A stretch of DNA of 32,644 bases, taken from NCBI GenBank assembly GCA_017993775.1, contig JAGOMA010000051.1:1-32644 (forward strand). The letters run 5' to 3'. The stretch's first letter is position 1; each line of letters begins with the position of its first letter. This document shows, piece after piece, positions 15,112-24,300 of this stretch. The stretch comes from Chloroflexota bacterium. Its GTDB lineage: Bacteria; Chloroflexota; Anaerolineae; Promineifilales; Promineifilaceae. A program made the translations under genes and the position numbers. The notes below the pieces were generated by a model. The model was not told the origin of the DNA. It was given only the letters and a program-made list of their open reading frames with translations, and did no database searches.

Positions 15112-16851
15112 ATGAATGAACCAACCAACAATATCGAACAGGCCCGTTTAGCGGCTTTGTATCAGGTAAGCTCTCAACTTGGCGCCAGCCTGGACCTGAG
15201 CGAAGTCTTGAATCAGGTCATGGACGCCATCATTTTGCTCACGGGCGCCGAGCGTGGTTTTTTGATGCTTTTTGATGACCTGACCGGGCGGCTGCGCACA
15301 GAAGCGGCGCGCAATGTAGACCGCGAAACCATTGAGGGCGAGTCGATGCAAATCAGCCGCACCGTTTTGCAGCGGGCGGCCACAACTGGCGACCCCATCC
15401 TGACCAGCAATGCCCAGGAAGACGAGCGTTTTTCCGATCAGCAAAGCGTGATTGGCTACCAACTGCGGTCGATTATGTGCGTGCCGCTGCGGGCGCGGGC
15501 GCGGATTATCGGCGCGGTGTATGTGGATAACCGGTTGTACAGCGGAGTATTTAAAGGAGCTGATTTGGAACTGTTGGGCACGTTTGCCAATCAGGCAGCC
15601 ATTGCTATTGATAATGCCCGTTTGTTCACGCAGACAGATCATGCCCTGGCCCGCCGCGTGGAAGAATTGACGGTTTTTCAGCAGATCGACCAACAATTGA
15701 ATAAATCTTTGGAGCTGAATCAGGTGTTGAGTTCGGCGTTGACGTGGGCGATTGCCCTGACGACGGCCGATTCCGGGTCGATTGGCCTGTTGGTGGAGAC
15801 GGACACGGAGCCGGCGCTGCGTTTGTTGGTGAATACGAGCGCTGGCGGGGAGCCGCCGCGCACTGTGCCCACGGACCATCCGGTGTTGGCGCAGGTGCTG
15901 CAAGAAGAGCGGTCGGTGTATTTGGAGCAGGTAAGTGAGGCTGAGTCGTTAGACGGCCGTGCCGCCGCCGTGCAGCTCGCCGTACCCATCAAACGGGACG
16001 GCCTGATCACCGGTCTCATCACGCTCGAAAGCCGCGCGCCGCAGGCCATCAACAACGAGGATATCGCTTTTGTCGAGCGCCTGGCAGATCGGGCCGCCGT
16101 TGCCATTAAAAATGCCCGTTTGTATGAAGACATCCACGCGGCCAACAAAGCCAAAAGCGATTTTATTTCGGTGGTGACGCACGAATTACGCCTGCCAATG
16201 ACTTCGATTAAGGGGTATACCGATCTGATCATGAGTGGGATGACGGGCGAATTGAATGAGCAGCAAAAGCAGTTTTTGGGCGTGATTAAACGCAATCTGG
16301 ATCGCATGAGCGTGCTGATTCGGGATTTGTCGGATATTAACCGGATTGAGAGCGGCCGGATGCAGTTTGAGGTGGGCGCGTTTGATGTGCGGGATGTGGT
16401 GATGGATGTGGTGGAGAGTTTTCAGGAGCAGGCCGCGACAAAATCGCAAACGCTGCGGGTGGAGGTAGGCGAGGGGGACACGGCCGTTTCCGCCGATTCG
16501 CGCCGTGTCAGCCAGGTACTCACCAATCTGGTCAGCAACGCCAACAAATACACGCCCCCAAATGGCGACATCCTGATTCAAGTTCAACCACAGGCGGCAT
16601 TTGTCCAGGTGGCTGTGCGTGATACGGGTATCGGCATCTCCGAAGAAAACCAGGCCCAGCTTTTTAATCAATTTTTTCGCGCCGAAGATGCGGCCGTCCG
16701 CGAACAAGTTGGCTGGGGATTAGGACTGTCTATTGTGAAAAAAATGGTCGAGGCGCAAGGCGGGGAAATCTGGTTCCAAAGCACATTTGGGGAAGGCAGT
16801 ACGTTTGCCTTTACCCTGCCATCCGCTAATATTACTAGGGAACTGGAGTAA
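15112..16851 (+). CDS. Soluble histidine kinase with two GAF domains
   Basis: A 579-residue cytosolic sensor kinase without membrane segments. GAF 1 spans about residues 10-170 (ALYQVSSQLGASLDL ... GTFANQAAIAIDNARLF), and GAF 2 about 180-345 (TVFQQIDQQLNKSLEL ... LADRAAVAIKNARLY). The phospho-acceptor His is in VVTHELRLPMTSIKGY; the HATPase domain has the N box TNLVSNANKYTPP, the G1 box RDTGIGIS and the G2 box GWGLGLSIVKKMVEAQGG. Such kinases sense small ligands, redox state or light through GAF and phosphorylate a response regulator. No regulator is adjacent, so it is an orphan kinase here. It follows nth by 9 bases and precedes a small gene by 3 bases, suggesting an nth-kinase-small protein transcript. 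Confidence 0.93.
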   Translation: MNEPTNNIEQARLAALYQVSSQLGASLDLSEVLNQVMDAIILLTGAERGFLMLFDDLTGRLRTEAARNVDRETIEGESMQISRTVLQRAATTGDPILTSNAQEDERFSDQQSVIGYQLRSIMCVPLRARARIIGAVYVDNRLYSGVFKGADLELLGTFANQAAIAIDNARLFTQTDHALARRVEELTVFQQIDQQLNKSLELNQVLSSALTWAIALTTADSGSIGLLVETDTEPALRLLVNTSAGGEPPRTVPTDHPVLAQVLQEERSVYLEQVSEAESLDGRAAAVQLAVPIKRDGLITGLITLESRAPQAINNEDIAFVERLADRAAVAIKNARLYEDIHAANKAKSDFISVVTHELRLPMTSIKGYTDLIMSGMTGELNEQQKQFLGVIKRNLDRMSVLIRDLSDINRIESGRMQFEVGAFDVRDVVMDVVESFQEQAATKSQTLRVEVGEGDTAVSADSRRVSQVLTNLVSNANKYTPPNGDILIQVQPQAAFVQVAVRDTGIGISEENQAQLFNQFFRAEDAAVREQVGWGLGLSIVKKMVEAQGGEIWFQSTFGEGSTFAFTLPSANITRELE

Positions 16852-16854
16852 GCT

Positions 16855-17172
16855 ATGAATGGTAAACCCTTAGGCTATAAACTATTACTGAGTTACGAAG
16901 TAAAGCCCGAAGTTATGCAGGAATATTACCAGTTTGTCATGGGCCGGTATGTGCCTGTGCTGCAATCGATGGGTATGCAAATGAGCGACGCCTGGCATAC
17001 GGCTTATGGCGATGCGCCGAACCGTCTGATTGGTTTTGTCTGTGAAGACCAGGATACGTTGAATCGCCTGTTGGCGAGTGAAAACTGGGAAACGATCAAC
17101 GAGGAGTTGGCTCCATTTGTGATGGAATTTAGCTACAAAGTGATTCCTTACCGAGGCGGTTTTCAGTTCTAG
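16855..17172 (+). CDS. Small alpha/beta protein coupled to the histidine kinase, 105 aa
   Basis: I do not recognise a named family with certainty. The protein is small and soluble with a beta-alpha-beta pattern (YKLLLSYEVKPEVMQEYYQFVMGRYVPVLQSMG, then LIGFVCEDQDTLNRLLASENW, then FVMEFSYKVIPY). This is the pattern of ferredoxin-like dimeric alpha/beta-barrel proteins (NIPSNAP/ABM/EthD-type); that assignment is an inference. Only three bases separate its ATG from the kinase stop codon, so the two are probably co-translated and it may act in the same signalling path. An intrinsic terminator follows 35 bases after its stop. Confidence 0.8.
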   Translation: MNGKPLGYKLLLSYEVKPEVMQEYYQFVMGRYVPVLQSMGMQMSDAWHTAYGDAPNRLIGFVCEDQDTLNRLLASENWETINEELAPFVMEFSYKVIPYRGGFQF

Positions 17173-17207
17173 CCGGCGATAACGGTTCCCTTCAGAGATC
17201 AGCAACC

Positions 17208-17264
17208 AACCACGTTTCTGGGCCTAGACTTGATAGGAGTCTGGTCTGGGGAACGTGGTTTTTT
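17208..17264 (+). terminator. Intrinsic terminator after the kinase operon
   Basis: AACCACGTT (17208-17216) pairs exactly with AACGTGGTT (17252-17260); the inner AGACT/AGTCT bases extend the stem. A run of T residues follows at once (TTTTTT across 17259-17264). Confidence 0.88.
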
Positions 17265-17564
17265 ATTTTCTAAAAACGGCCGTTCCCTGTATAATCTTCT
17301 TTGAAATACTAGTCAACCAGCTGCCGGAAACATGAGATTGGCGATTTCATGAAACAAAAAAGCGCTTATTTTTGGTCGTGTCAGTCAAGCTGTTTGCCCA
17401 TACTCTCTATTACCTTGCCTGATGGTACAAAAGTCCTAACTGCTTTTGGGTGCTGCTTTATCGTGCTTACCCTTATACTGTAAGCAAGCCGCGAAGTGGT
17501 GGTTTTTTGACGGCCGTTTATCAATCATACGTTTATTCTGTAGTTTATTAATTGGAGTCGTATC
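17265..17564 (+). other. Intergenic leader region of the pilin gene
   Basis: About 300 bases without a convincing gene. A TATAAT at 17290-17295 could be a -10 box, which would give a 5' leader of about 260 bases; a TATACT at 17474-17479 is a second candidate; neither has a good -35. Two ACGGCCGT palindromes (17276, 17510) lie here. A 44-codon frame (17349-17483) ends in a hydrophobic stretch but lacks a ribosome site. The pilin start has GGAG 8 bases upstream. Confidence 0.45.
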
Positions 17565-17999
17565 ATGAAAATTCCTCAGCGCGAAGAAGGGCAGGGACTT
17601 GTCGAATATGCCTTGCTCCTGGTATTGGTAGCCATCGTGATCATCGGTATTCTGACCGTTTTAGGCTCATCGATCATGGTGGTTTATGCGAAGGTCATCG
17701 GCGGCCTGAATGGGCAGGTGGTTACCGGCCAAGGTACAGAAGCCATCGTCACCGGTTACGAAGCGGACATTACCCAAGGAACCGGCGGGTGCAGCGGCAC
17801 TGTTAGCGACATTTCCTTTGTTGGTTTGCAGGACGGCGCTGTGCTGGAATCCGGCACGGTCAGTATCCAGATTTTGGTGGATGGCGCGGTTGTTAATACG
17901 CTCTCTGGCAGCACCAGCGCCTCCGGCATAGGCAACCTTGCCGGCCCTTACTCCATCTCCGGCGGCTCCGGCTGCAAAGTCCAGATCATCGGCGGATAA
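17565..17999 (+). CDS. Flp-type (type IVb) pilin with a C-terminal Ig-like extension
   Basis: A 144-residue protein. The N-terminus reads REEGQGLVEYALLLVLVAIV, a class III (Flp) prepilin signal: cleavage after the Gly of EEG leaves Q-G-L-V-E-Y, with Glu at +5 and Tyr at +6 as in Flp pilins, followed by a hydrophobic helix of about 22 residues. Normal Flp subunits are only 50-80 residues. Here, after a Gly/Thr-rich linker, residues about 75-142 (SDISFVGLQDGAVLESGTVSIQILVDGAVVNTLSGS ... GGSGCKVQIIGG) look like one beta-sandwich domain, with a Cys near each end (CSG, GCK) that could form a disulfide. No prepilin peptidase or Tad ATPase is in the window. It precedes the giant surface protein gene. 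Confidence 0.85.
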   Translation: MKIPQREEGQGLVEYALLLVLVAIVIIGILTVLGSSIMVVYAKVIGGLNGQVVTGQGTEAIVTGYEADITQGTGGCSGTVSDISFVGLQDGAVLESGTVSIQILVDGAVVNTLSGSTSASGIGNLAGPYSISGGSGCKVQIIGG

Positions 18000-18336
18000 T
18001 TTGGGTCTGGGCTGGCTGACTGATTTCTGGTCGACCAGCTCAGACGTAAAACGCCCTGAATCTGCAGTTAGGCGGCGGTAATCCTTGTGTGTTCAGGTCT
18101 TTATCTATCGCTGCCGGCAGTTTGTCTTTTTCTTCGTCTCTATCAGACCCTAAGTGTTTGTGTTTGGGAAGATAGACCTTTTAGGACTCAAACCCTTAAG
18201 GTCTTCCCAGAGAAACCTGAACGGTTACTTTTGTTTTTATTTGCTTATCGGTGGGCCAATCTGCTTTTGAACCAACCTGGCGCATTGATTTTTGCCGGTT
18301 TTTTACCAATCAGAACCATAAAAAGGTGTAGTTCCC
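18000..18336. other. Intergenic region between pilin and giant surface protein, with copy 2 of the 39-bp repeat
   Basis: About 337 bases with no supported gene. A 12-base perfect palindrome CTGGTCGACCAG lies at 18027-18038. Bases 18190-18228 match 11103-11141 (opposite strand), and a stem (AGACCTT... with ...AAGGTCT, roughly 18174-18205) overlaps it. The start of the next gene is preceded by AAAAGGTG about 9 bases upstream. Confidence 0.6.
18190..18228 (+). repeat. 39-bp dispersed repeat, copy 2
   Basis: It aligns without gaps to the minus strand of 11103-11141: AAACCCTT, GGTCT, GAGAAACCTGAAC and the final TAC are shared, with differences mainly in the middle. Both copies are tied to a hairpin with a GACC..AAGGGTTT-like arm and both lie between genes. 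Confidence 0.7.
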
Positions 18337-21300
18337 ATGGCTTATACAGGTCACGCTCAAACTCTCGTTCCCACAGTTAAATTTGTTAATCCTCGCCAAC
18401 GGCAAACCACCAGACGGCTGGGCTATATGGGCCTGGCGTCGCTGGGTACATTGGTTGTGTTGCTGGCTTTGTTGTGGTTTTTGGGGGCTGGTTCCTCGTT
18501 GGTAATGGCTGCGCCAACGGCCGTTACCTACTACGTCACCGATACCGGCACAAACGCCAACGCCTGCACCAGCATCGACCCTTGTTCTCTGGCCCGGGCT
18601 GCTGGCCTGGCTGTGGACGGCGACGAGATTCGAGTGGCCAGCGGCTCGTATACCAGCGCCCCAGGCACGGCCGTGTTGTCTGTGACCCAGTCGATCACCA
18701 TCACCGGCGGCTACCTGTATAACCTGGGTACAGGCACATGGAGTCCTGACGCGGACCCGTTTAACACCACCACCTTGGATGGCGGGAACAGCAGCCGCGT
18801 CATCACCATCAGTAAAAACATTAGCCCGACCATCGAAAACTTCCACGTCCAGAACGGCCGTGCCGCCAACGGCGCAGGCATTTACATCCCCGATGGTAAC
18901 GGCCGTCCGCTCATTCGTCACAACTTCATCCACAACAACACGGCCGTTGGTGGGTTGGGCGGCGGCGGCATCTACGATGGCGGCGCGTCTACCATCATCT
19001 ACAACGACATTTACCTGAACCAGTCCAACCCCAACGGCGCAGGGATTTATATCCACAACAATGGGGCAGCCATCACCTCTACCATTCAGTTTAATACGAT
19101 TTACAGCAATACGGCCGTTTCCCCCACGGCCACCGGCTTTGGCGGCGGCGTTTTCTTGTTCACCAACGCCAAGGCCGAGATGGTCGCCAACAGCATCTTC
19201 CAGAACAGCGCCGAGATTGGCGGCGGCATCGGCGCATTTGGTTCCGCGCGGTTTCTGCTGCACAACAACATGATTTACCGGAATACGGCCGTAAACTCCG
19301 TGACCGGAAAGTCCGTTGGCGGCGGTATCTGGTCGGCCGCCAACGCAATCCTATGGAACAATACCGTTGTCGGCAACATCGCCAACGACAACGGCGCAGG
19401 CATACACCTGGAAGGGCCAGGCCAGATACAAATTCACAACACCATTGTCGCGTTTAACGCTGGCGGCGGCGTGGATGGCATCAACAACGACGATACGGCT
19501 CCCGCAGGCAGCATCACTGGCAGCTACAACAACATCTTCGACGATATTCTCGATGCCACAATTTCCTTCACCAACCCTATCGGCAGCAACCCCAATTTCG
19601 TTAATCTGGCAGCGTATAATTTGCACCTTAGCGGCAGCAGCCCCTTGCTGAACATCGGCAGTCCGGCCACGCCAGCCTGGGTTACACCGGATATCGACGA
19701 ACAGGTGCGTCCCAATCCCAACAATGGCGCGCCGCCCCGTCACGAAGTGGGCGCAGATGAGTATTACCCGGATTTTCGGCAGGTCAGCATTTTGCCGGCT
19801 ACGCAGGATGTGTATGTGGATCGCGGGACAACGGCCGTTTTCACCCACACCGTCCGCAACGATGGCACCCTCAACGACACCTACGACTTTGCCTGCACGA
19901 ATGATCTGTGGGCCATTGCCTGCCCCACGCCGGTAGTCCTGGCTCCCGGCGAATCGACCAACGTGGCTACCAGCGTCACCGTCCCGCCCGCCGCCCTGGC
20001 CTACGATGTCGGCCAAACGCAGATCACCGTCACCTCGCAAATCAGCCCGGCCACAACCTTCGACCGGGCTACCGTCCGCGCGACGGTGAAGCCCCTGCCC
20101 GGCCTGCTCTTCACCTCAGCCATCTCGCGCACCGAACTGCCCGGCGCAGTCATCACCCTGACCCACATCCTCACCAACACCGGCGATGCCGCCGAATCCT
20201 TCATCATCTCCATCGTCAATGATCCATATGGCTGGGCTGAACTGGTTCCCACAGATCCGCTCACTCTGACACTGGGCGTTGGTACCCGGCAGGTTGTCCG
20301 CGTGCGGGTGACGATTCCCCCTTACGCTCAGGCCGGCATCTTCGACCTGATCACTCTCGAAGCGCATTCTAAATTTGACCCAACCATTTCGGCCACACTG
20401 GTGAACACCATCACCGCCAAGGCCACGGTTGGCACGCGTTATGTAAAACCCGGCGGAACCAATGTCAACAACAACTGCACCCAGCCCACCGCCAATCCCA
20501 GTCAGGACAACCCTGGGCCTTGCGCTACCGTGGCCTGGGCGGTTGGGCAGGCATCTTTTAACGACGAAGTACACATCGCCCCCGGAACCTTCAACGAATC
20601 AGAAATTTTCATCAACGATACCATTCGCCTCAGCGGCGGCTGGCTGGCGTTTAATGTCGATGGGCAGGGCGCGGAACCAGACCCCACGCTGACGGTGATT
20701 CAGGCCGGGAGTACACGCCTGCTTAACATTGCCTCTGGCTCTACGGTGCGCCCGACCATTGATACATTGACCTTGCGCGGCGGCGTGAGCGGCGGCTCCG
20801 GCGGCGCGGTGCTGGTGGGCAGTTTGTCGCAGCCGACGTTTGACCGCGTTATTTTTGATGGCAATCAGGCGGCGCAGGGCGGCGCGTTATACGCCAATAC
20901 GAACACGGCCGTTACTGTCCTTCGCAGCGAATTTACCAATAACACAGCCCAAACCGACGGCGGCGCTGTTTACATGGCTGGCGGCACCGTCTCCTTGCTG
21001 CAAACGCGTTTTCTCACCAACACGGCCAGCGGCGCGACGGCCGGTCGCGGCGGCGGCGCATTGTACATGGCCGGCGGCGTGGTGGCGGCGCAGAACAACC
21101 TGTTTGTGAACAACACGGCCGTGCGCGATGGCGGCGCTGTCCGTTTGCAAAGCGGCCGGATGTTGTTCGGCAACAACACCCTTGTAGAAAACAATGCTGG
21201 CGGCAGCGGCGGCGGGCTGTACAACAACGGGGCGACCTTAGGCATCACCAACACGATTTTGGTGAGCAATACGGCCGTTGATGGCGGCGCGCTCTTCGTA

Positions 21301-24300
21301 AATGCCGGGCCATCCAGCATGGATTACAGCAATATCTGGCAAAACGGCGGCGCAAACGAAAGCAACATCCCCGCCGGGGCGAACAGCATTACCGCCGACC
21401 CGCGCTTTATGGACGCCGACTACCGCCTGGCGCTCGGTTCACCGGCTATCGACACCGGCGACCCCAACAGCACCCTCTCTGTAGACTTCGAAGGCGATTT
21501 CCGACCTTCTGACCAGGGCTTCGACATGGGCTGGGATGAGCTGGCCGGTTGTCGCGCCAAACGCGGCGACGTGATTTACGGCAGCATTCAAGACGCGGTT
21601 GACGCTACCGATCCCAGCGATTTAATCCTGGTTGCCGGAACCTGCCGCGGCGTACATGCCATCAACGTGGGCGGCGATGTGCTCAGCCAAACCGTACACC
21701 TGACGCAAACGTTGACGATTCAGGGCGGTTGGAATGGTGATTTTTCGGCGCAGGATTTTGTTATGCCGACCATTGTGGACCCGGAAGGCAACGGCCGTGG
21801 CTTCTACTTTAGCAGCGAGGCAGCCCCAGTGATCGAGGCCCTGACTGTGGCCAACGGCAACGCCGCCGGTTTGGGCGGCGGTCCGGCCGGCGAAGACGCT
21901 GGCGGCGGTATGTATAACCTGGACAGCAGCCCGGTACTCAGCGGCGTGGTGATTATGAACAGCACGGCCGATTTGGGCGGCGGCTTTTTCAACGCCTTTG
22001 GCGCGCCGATCATCCGGTCACGCGAGCTGGCCGGGGCGCAGCCCGGCAGTCCGCAAGTCGCGTTAACAGAGATTATGAGCAGCACGGCCGCTGCCGGCGG
22101 CGGCATCCTGAATCTGGGCGGGCGTCTGGTGGTGGATGGGGCCTGGATTCATAATAACTCGGCCGATATGGGCGGCGGTATGTTCAACTTTACCGGCACG
22201 ATCACCGTGGCCAACACCATCCTGGCCCAAAATCAGGCAGCCGTCAGCGGGGGTGGTTTGTATGACAACGACTCTGGCTCGGCCTATCTGCATCTGACGG
22301 TGATTAGCAATACGGCCGTGTTGGCTGGCGGCGGCTTCTATACGGATCAGGGTGGTCCGGTGGTGCGCAGCGTGATTTTCCAGGGTAATCAGGCGCCGGA
22401 TGGCCCGGCCATTTTTGCCAACGGCGGCGCGCCGGACGTGGATTATAACTATTACCAGGGGCAGGTGGGCACGGCCGTTGTCGGCACAGTCACCGGAACC
22501 CACTCCATTGTATCGGCCGTTCTGCCTGGGCTGCTGGACCCGGCCAACGGCGACTTCCACATCGGCGATGAAGCGCCGGTTGTGGATAAAGGGGACCCCG
22601 ATTCGCCCATCACGGCCGATTTTGAGGGCGACATTCGGCCGTCCAACCAGGCTCCGGATATCGGCGCCGATGAATTGGTGGGCTGTCTGGTCAGCGTGAA
22701 CGGCGTTGTGTATGGCAGCATTCAGGAAGCAGTCAACAATGCGCCAGTCGGCGCGACGATCATGGTTTCTGGCAACTGCCGGGGCACGCAAACCAGCGGC
22801 GGGGAAAGCGGCAGCGCCGTTTGTGGCGGCGCTGCGGGCACGCTCCTGGTCATCACCAAGACGGTGAATTTGCAGGGCGGCTGGAATGATACCTTTACAC
22901 AGCGTAACGGGTACTCGACGTTAGACGCGCGGGAAGCTGGGCGCGTGGTGTACATTGGCCAGGGCGCAATGCCTACTGTGGATGGGTTTGACATCATTCG
23001 CGGCAGTGTGAGCGGCCCAATTGGTAATGGCGCGGGCGTGTGCGTTGAGAATGCGATTCCCACGCTGACCCATAACCGGTTTTACAGCAATACGGCCACG
23101 AATGGCGGCGCGGTGTTTGTGTTCGACAGCCCGGCGGTGATTGAAGCGGGCAACCGTCTGTACCACAACACGGCCGTTTCCGGCGCAGCGTTCTATCTGG
23201 ACAATTCGTCGGGTATTACGGCGACGGTGCAAAACAATTTTATGTATCGCAATACGGCCGTTTCCGGTGGCGCGCTGTACAACAGCGGCGGCGACAACTT
23301 GTTCCGCCACAACACACTCGTCAATAACACCGCCACAGGCACAGGCGGCGCGATTTATGTGGCTGCCGACGCGCCAGAAATGCGCGGCAACATCGTCATG
23401 CAGCACACCACCGGCACGGTGGGCGGCGCATTTGGCGCGCCCGGCTCGGCGCCGGTTTTGGACCACAACGATTTCTTCCAAAATAATGTGGACTTTGGCG
23501 GCACCATCTTAAATGGTGGGGTGGGCAATCTGGACGTCGATCCTGGCTTTAACCTGCTGGTAACCGATTCCTTTACGCTGACCATCGAGTCGCCGGTAGT
23601 GGATGTGTATGTGCCGGATGTGCCGCTGCCGACGGACTATGAAAAGGACATACGGCCGTCGCATCAGGCCTACGATCTGGGCGCAGACGAGGTTGGCGGC
23701 TGTTACGCGGCCATTGCCGGCGCGGAAACGAAGGTGTATGGCAGTGTGCAAACGGCCGTAGACATGGCTCAAAATGGCGATACCGTGCTGATAAACGGCG
23801 TTTGCCAGAATGTTCAGGGGCGTGTCGTTGATGGCCTGTTGGTGACTCAGACGGTCGCCATTACCAAATCATTGACGCTGGATGGCGGCTGGGCCTACAA
23901 AGAGCCGATTTCGGCGACCCTGGATGCTTTGAGTCGGGGGCGCGTGGTGTATGTGGGCGCAACGGCCGTTGTCACCCTCACCAATATCACCCTGACCAAC
24001 GGCGACAGCACAGCCGCCGGTGACGGGAATCGTGGCGGGGCGCTCCTGAACGCCGGTCAGATGGTGCTTACCAATACCCAATTCATGGCGAACAACAGCG
24101 CGCTGGGTGGCGCGATCTACAATGGGGCTGGCTTAACGCTGGGTGCAACCAGCCTGAAAAACAACACGGCTGCTTCCGGCGGCGGGCTGTATAACAATGC
24201 GTTTGCGGTTGTCCAGCAAGCTGAATTTTCCGGAAATTCAGCTTTTGATGGCGGCGCGGTCTACCACAATGACGGCACGCTTTCTCTGGATGGCAACAAG

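Noticed and set aside
17349..17483. 44-codon frame MKQKSAYFWSCQ... ending in a hydrophobic stretch, upstream of the pilin
   Set aside because: No ribosome binding site, odd composition, and a frame of this length is expected by chance in a 300-base AT-rich gap.
18027..18038. CTGGTCGACCAG as terminator of the pilin gene
   Set aside because: It is a perfect 12-base palindrome but with no T-tract and little loop; it could as well be a protein-binding site or chance.
18087..18380. 97-codon plus-strand frame between the pilin and the giant gene
   Set aside because: It overlaps the start of the giant gene in another frame, runs through the 39-bp repeat hairpin, and has no domain pattern or ribosome site.
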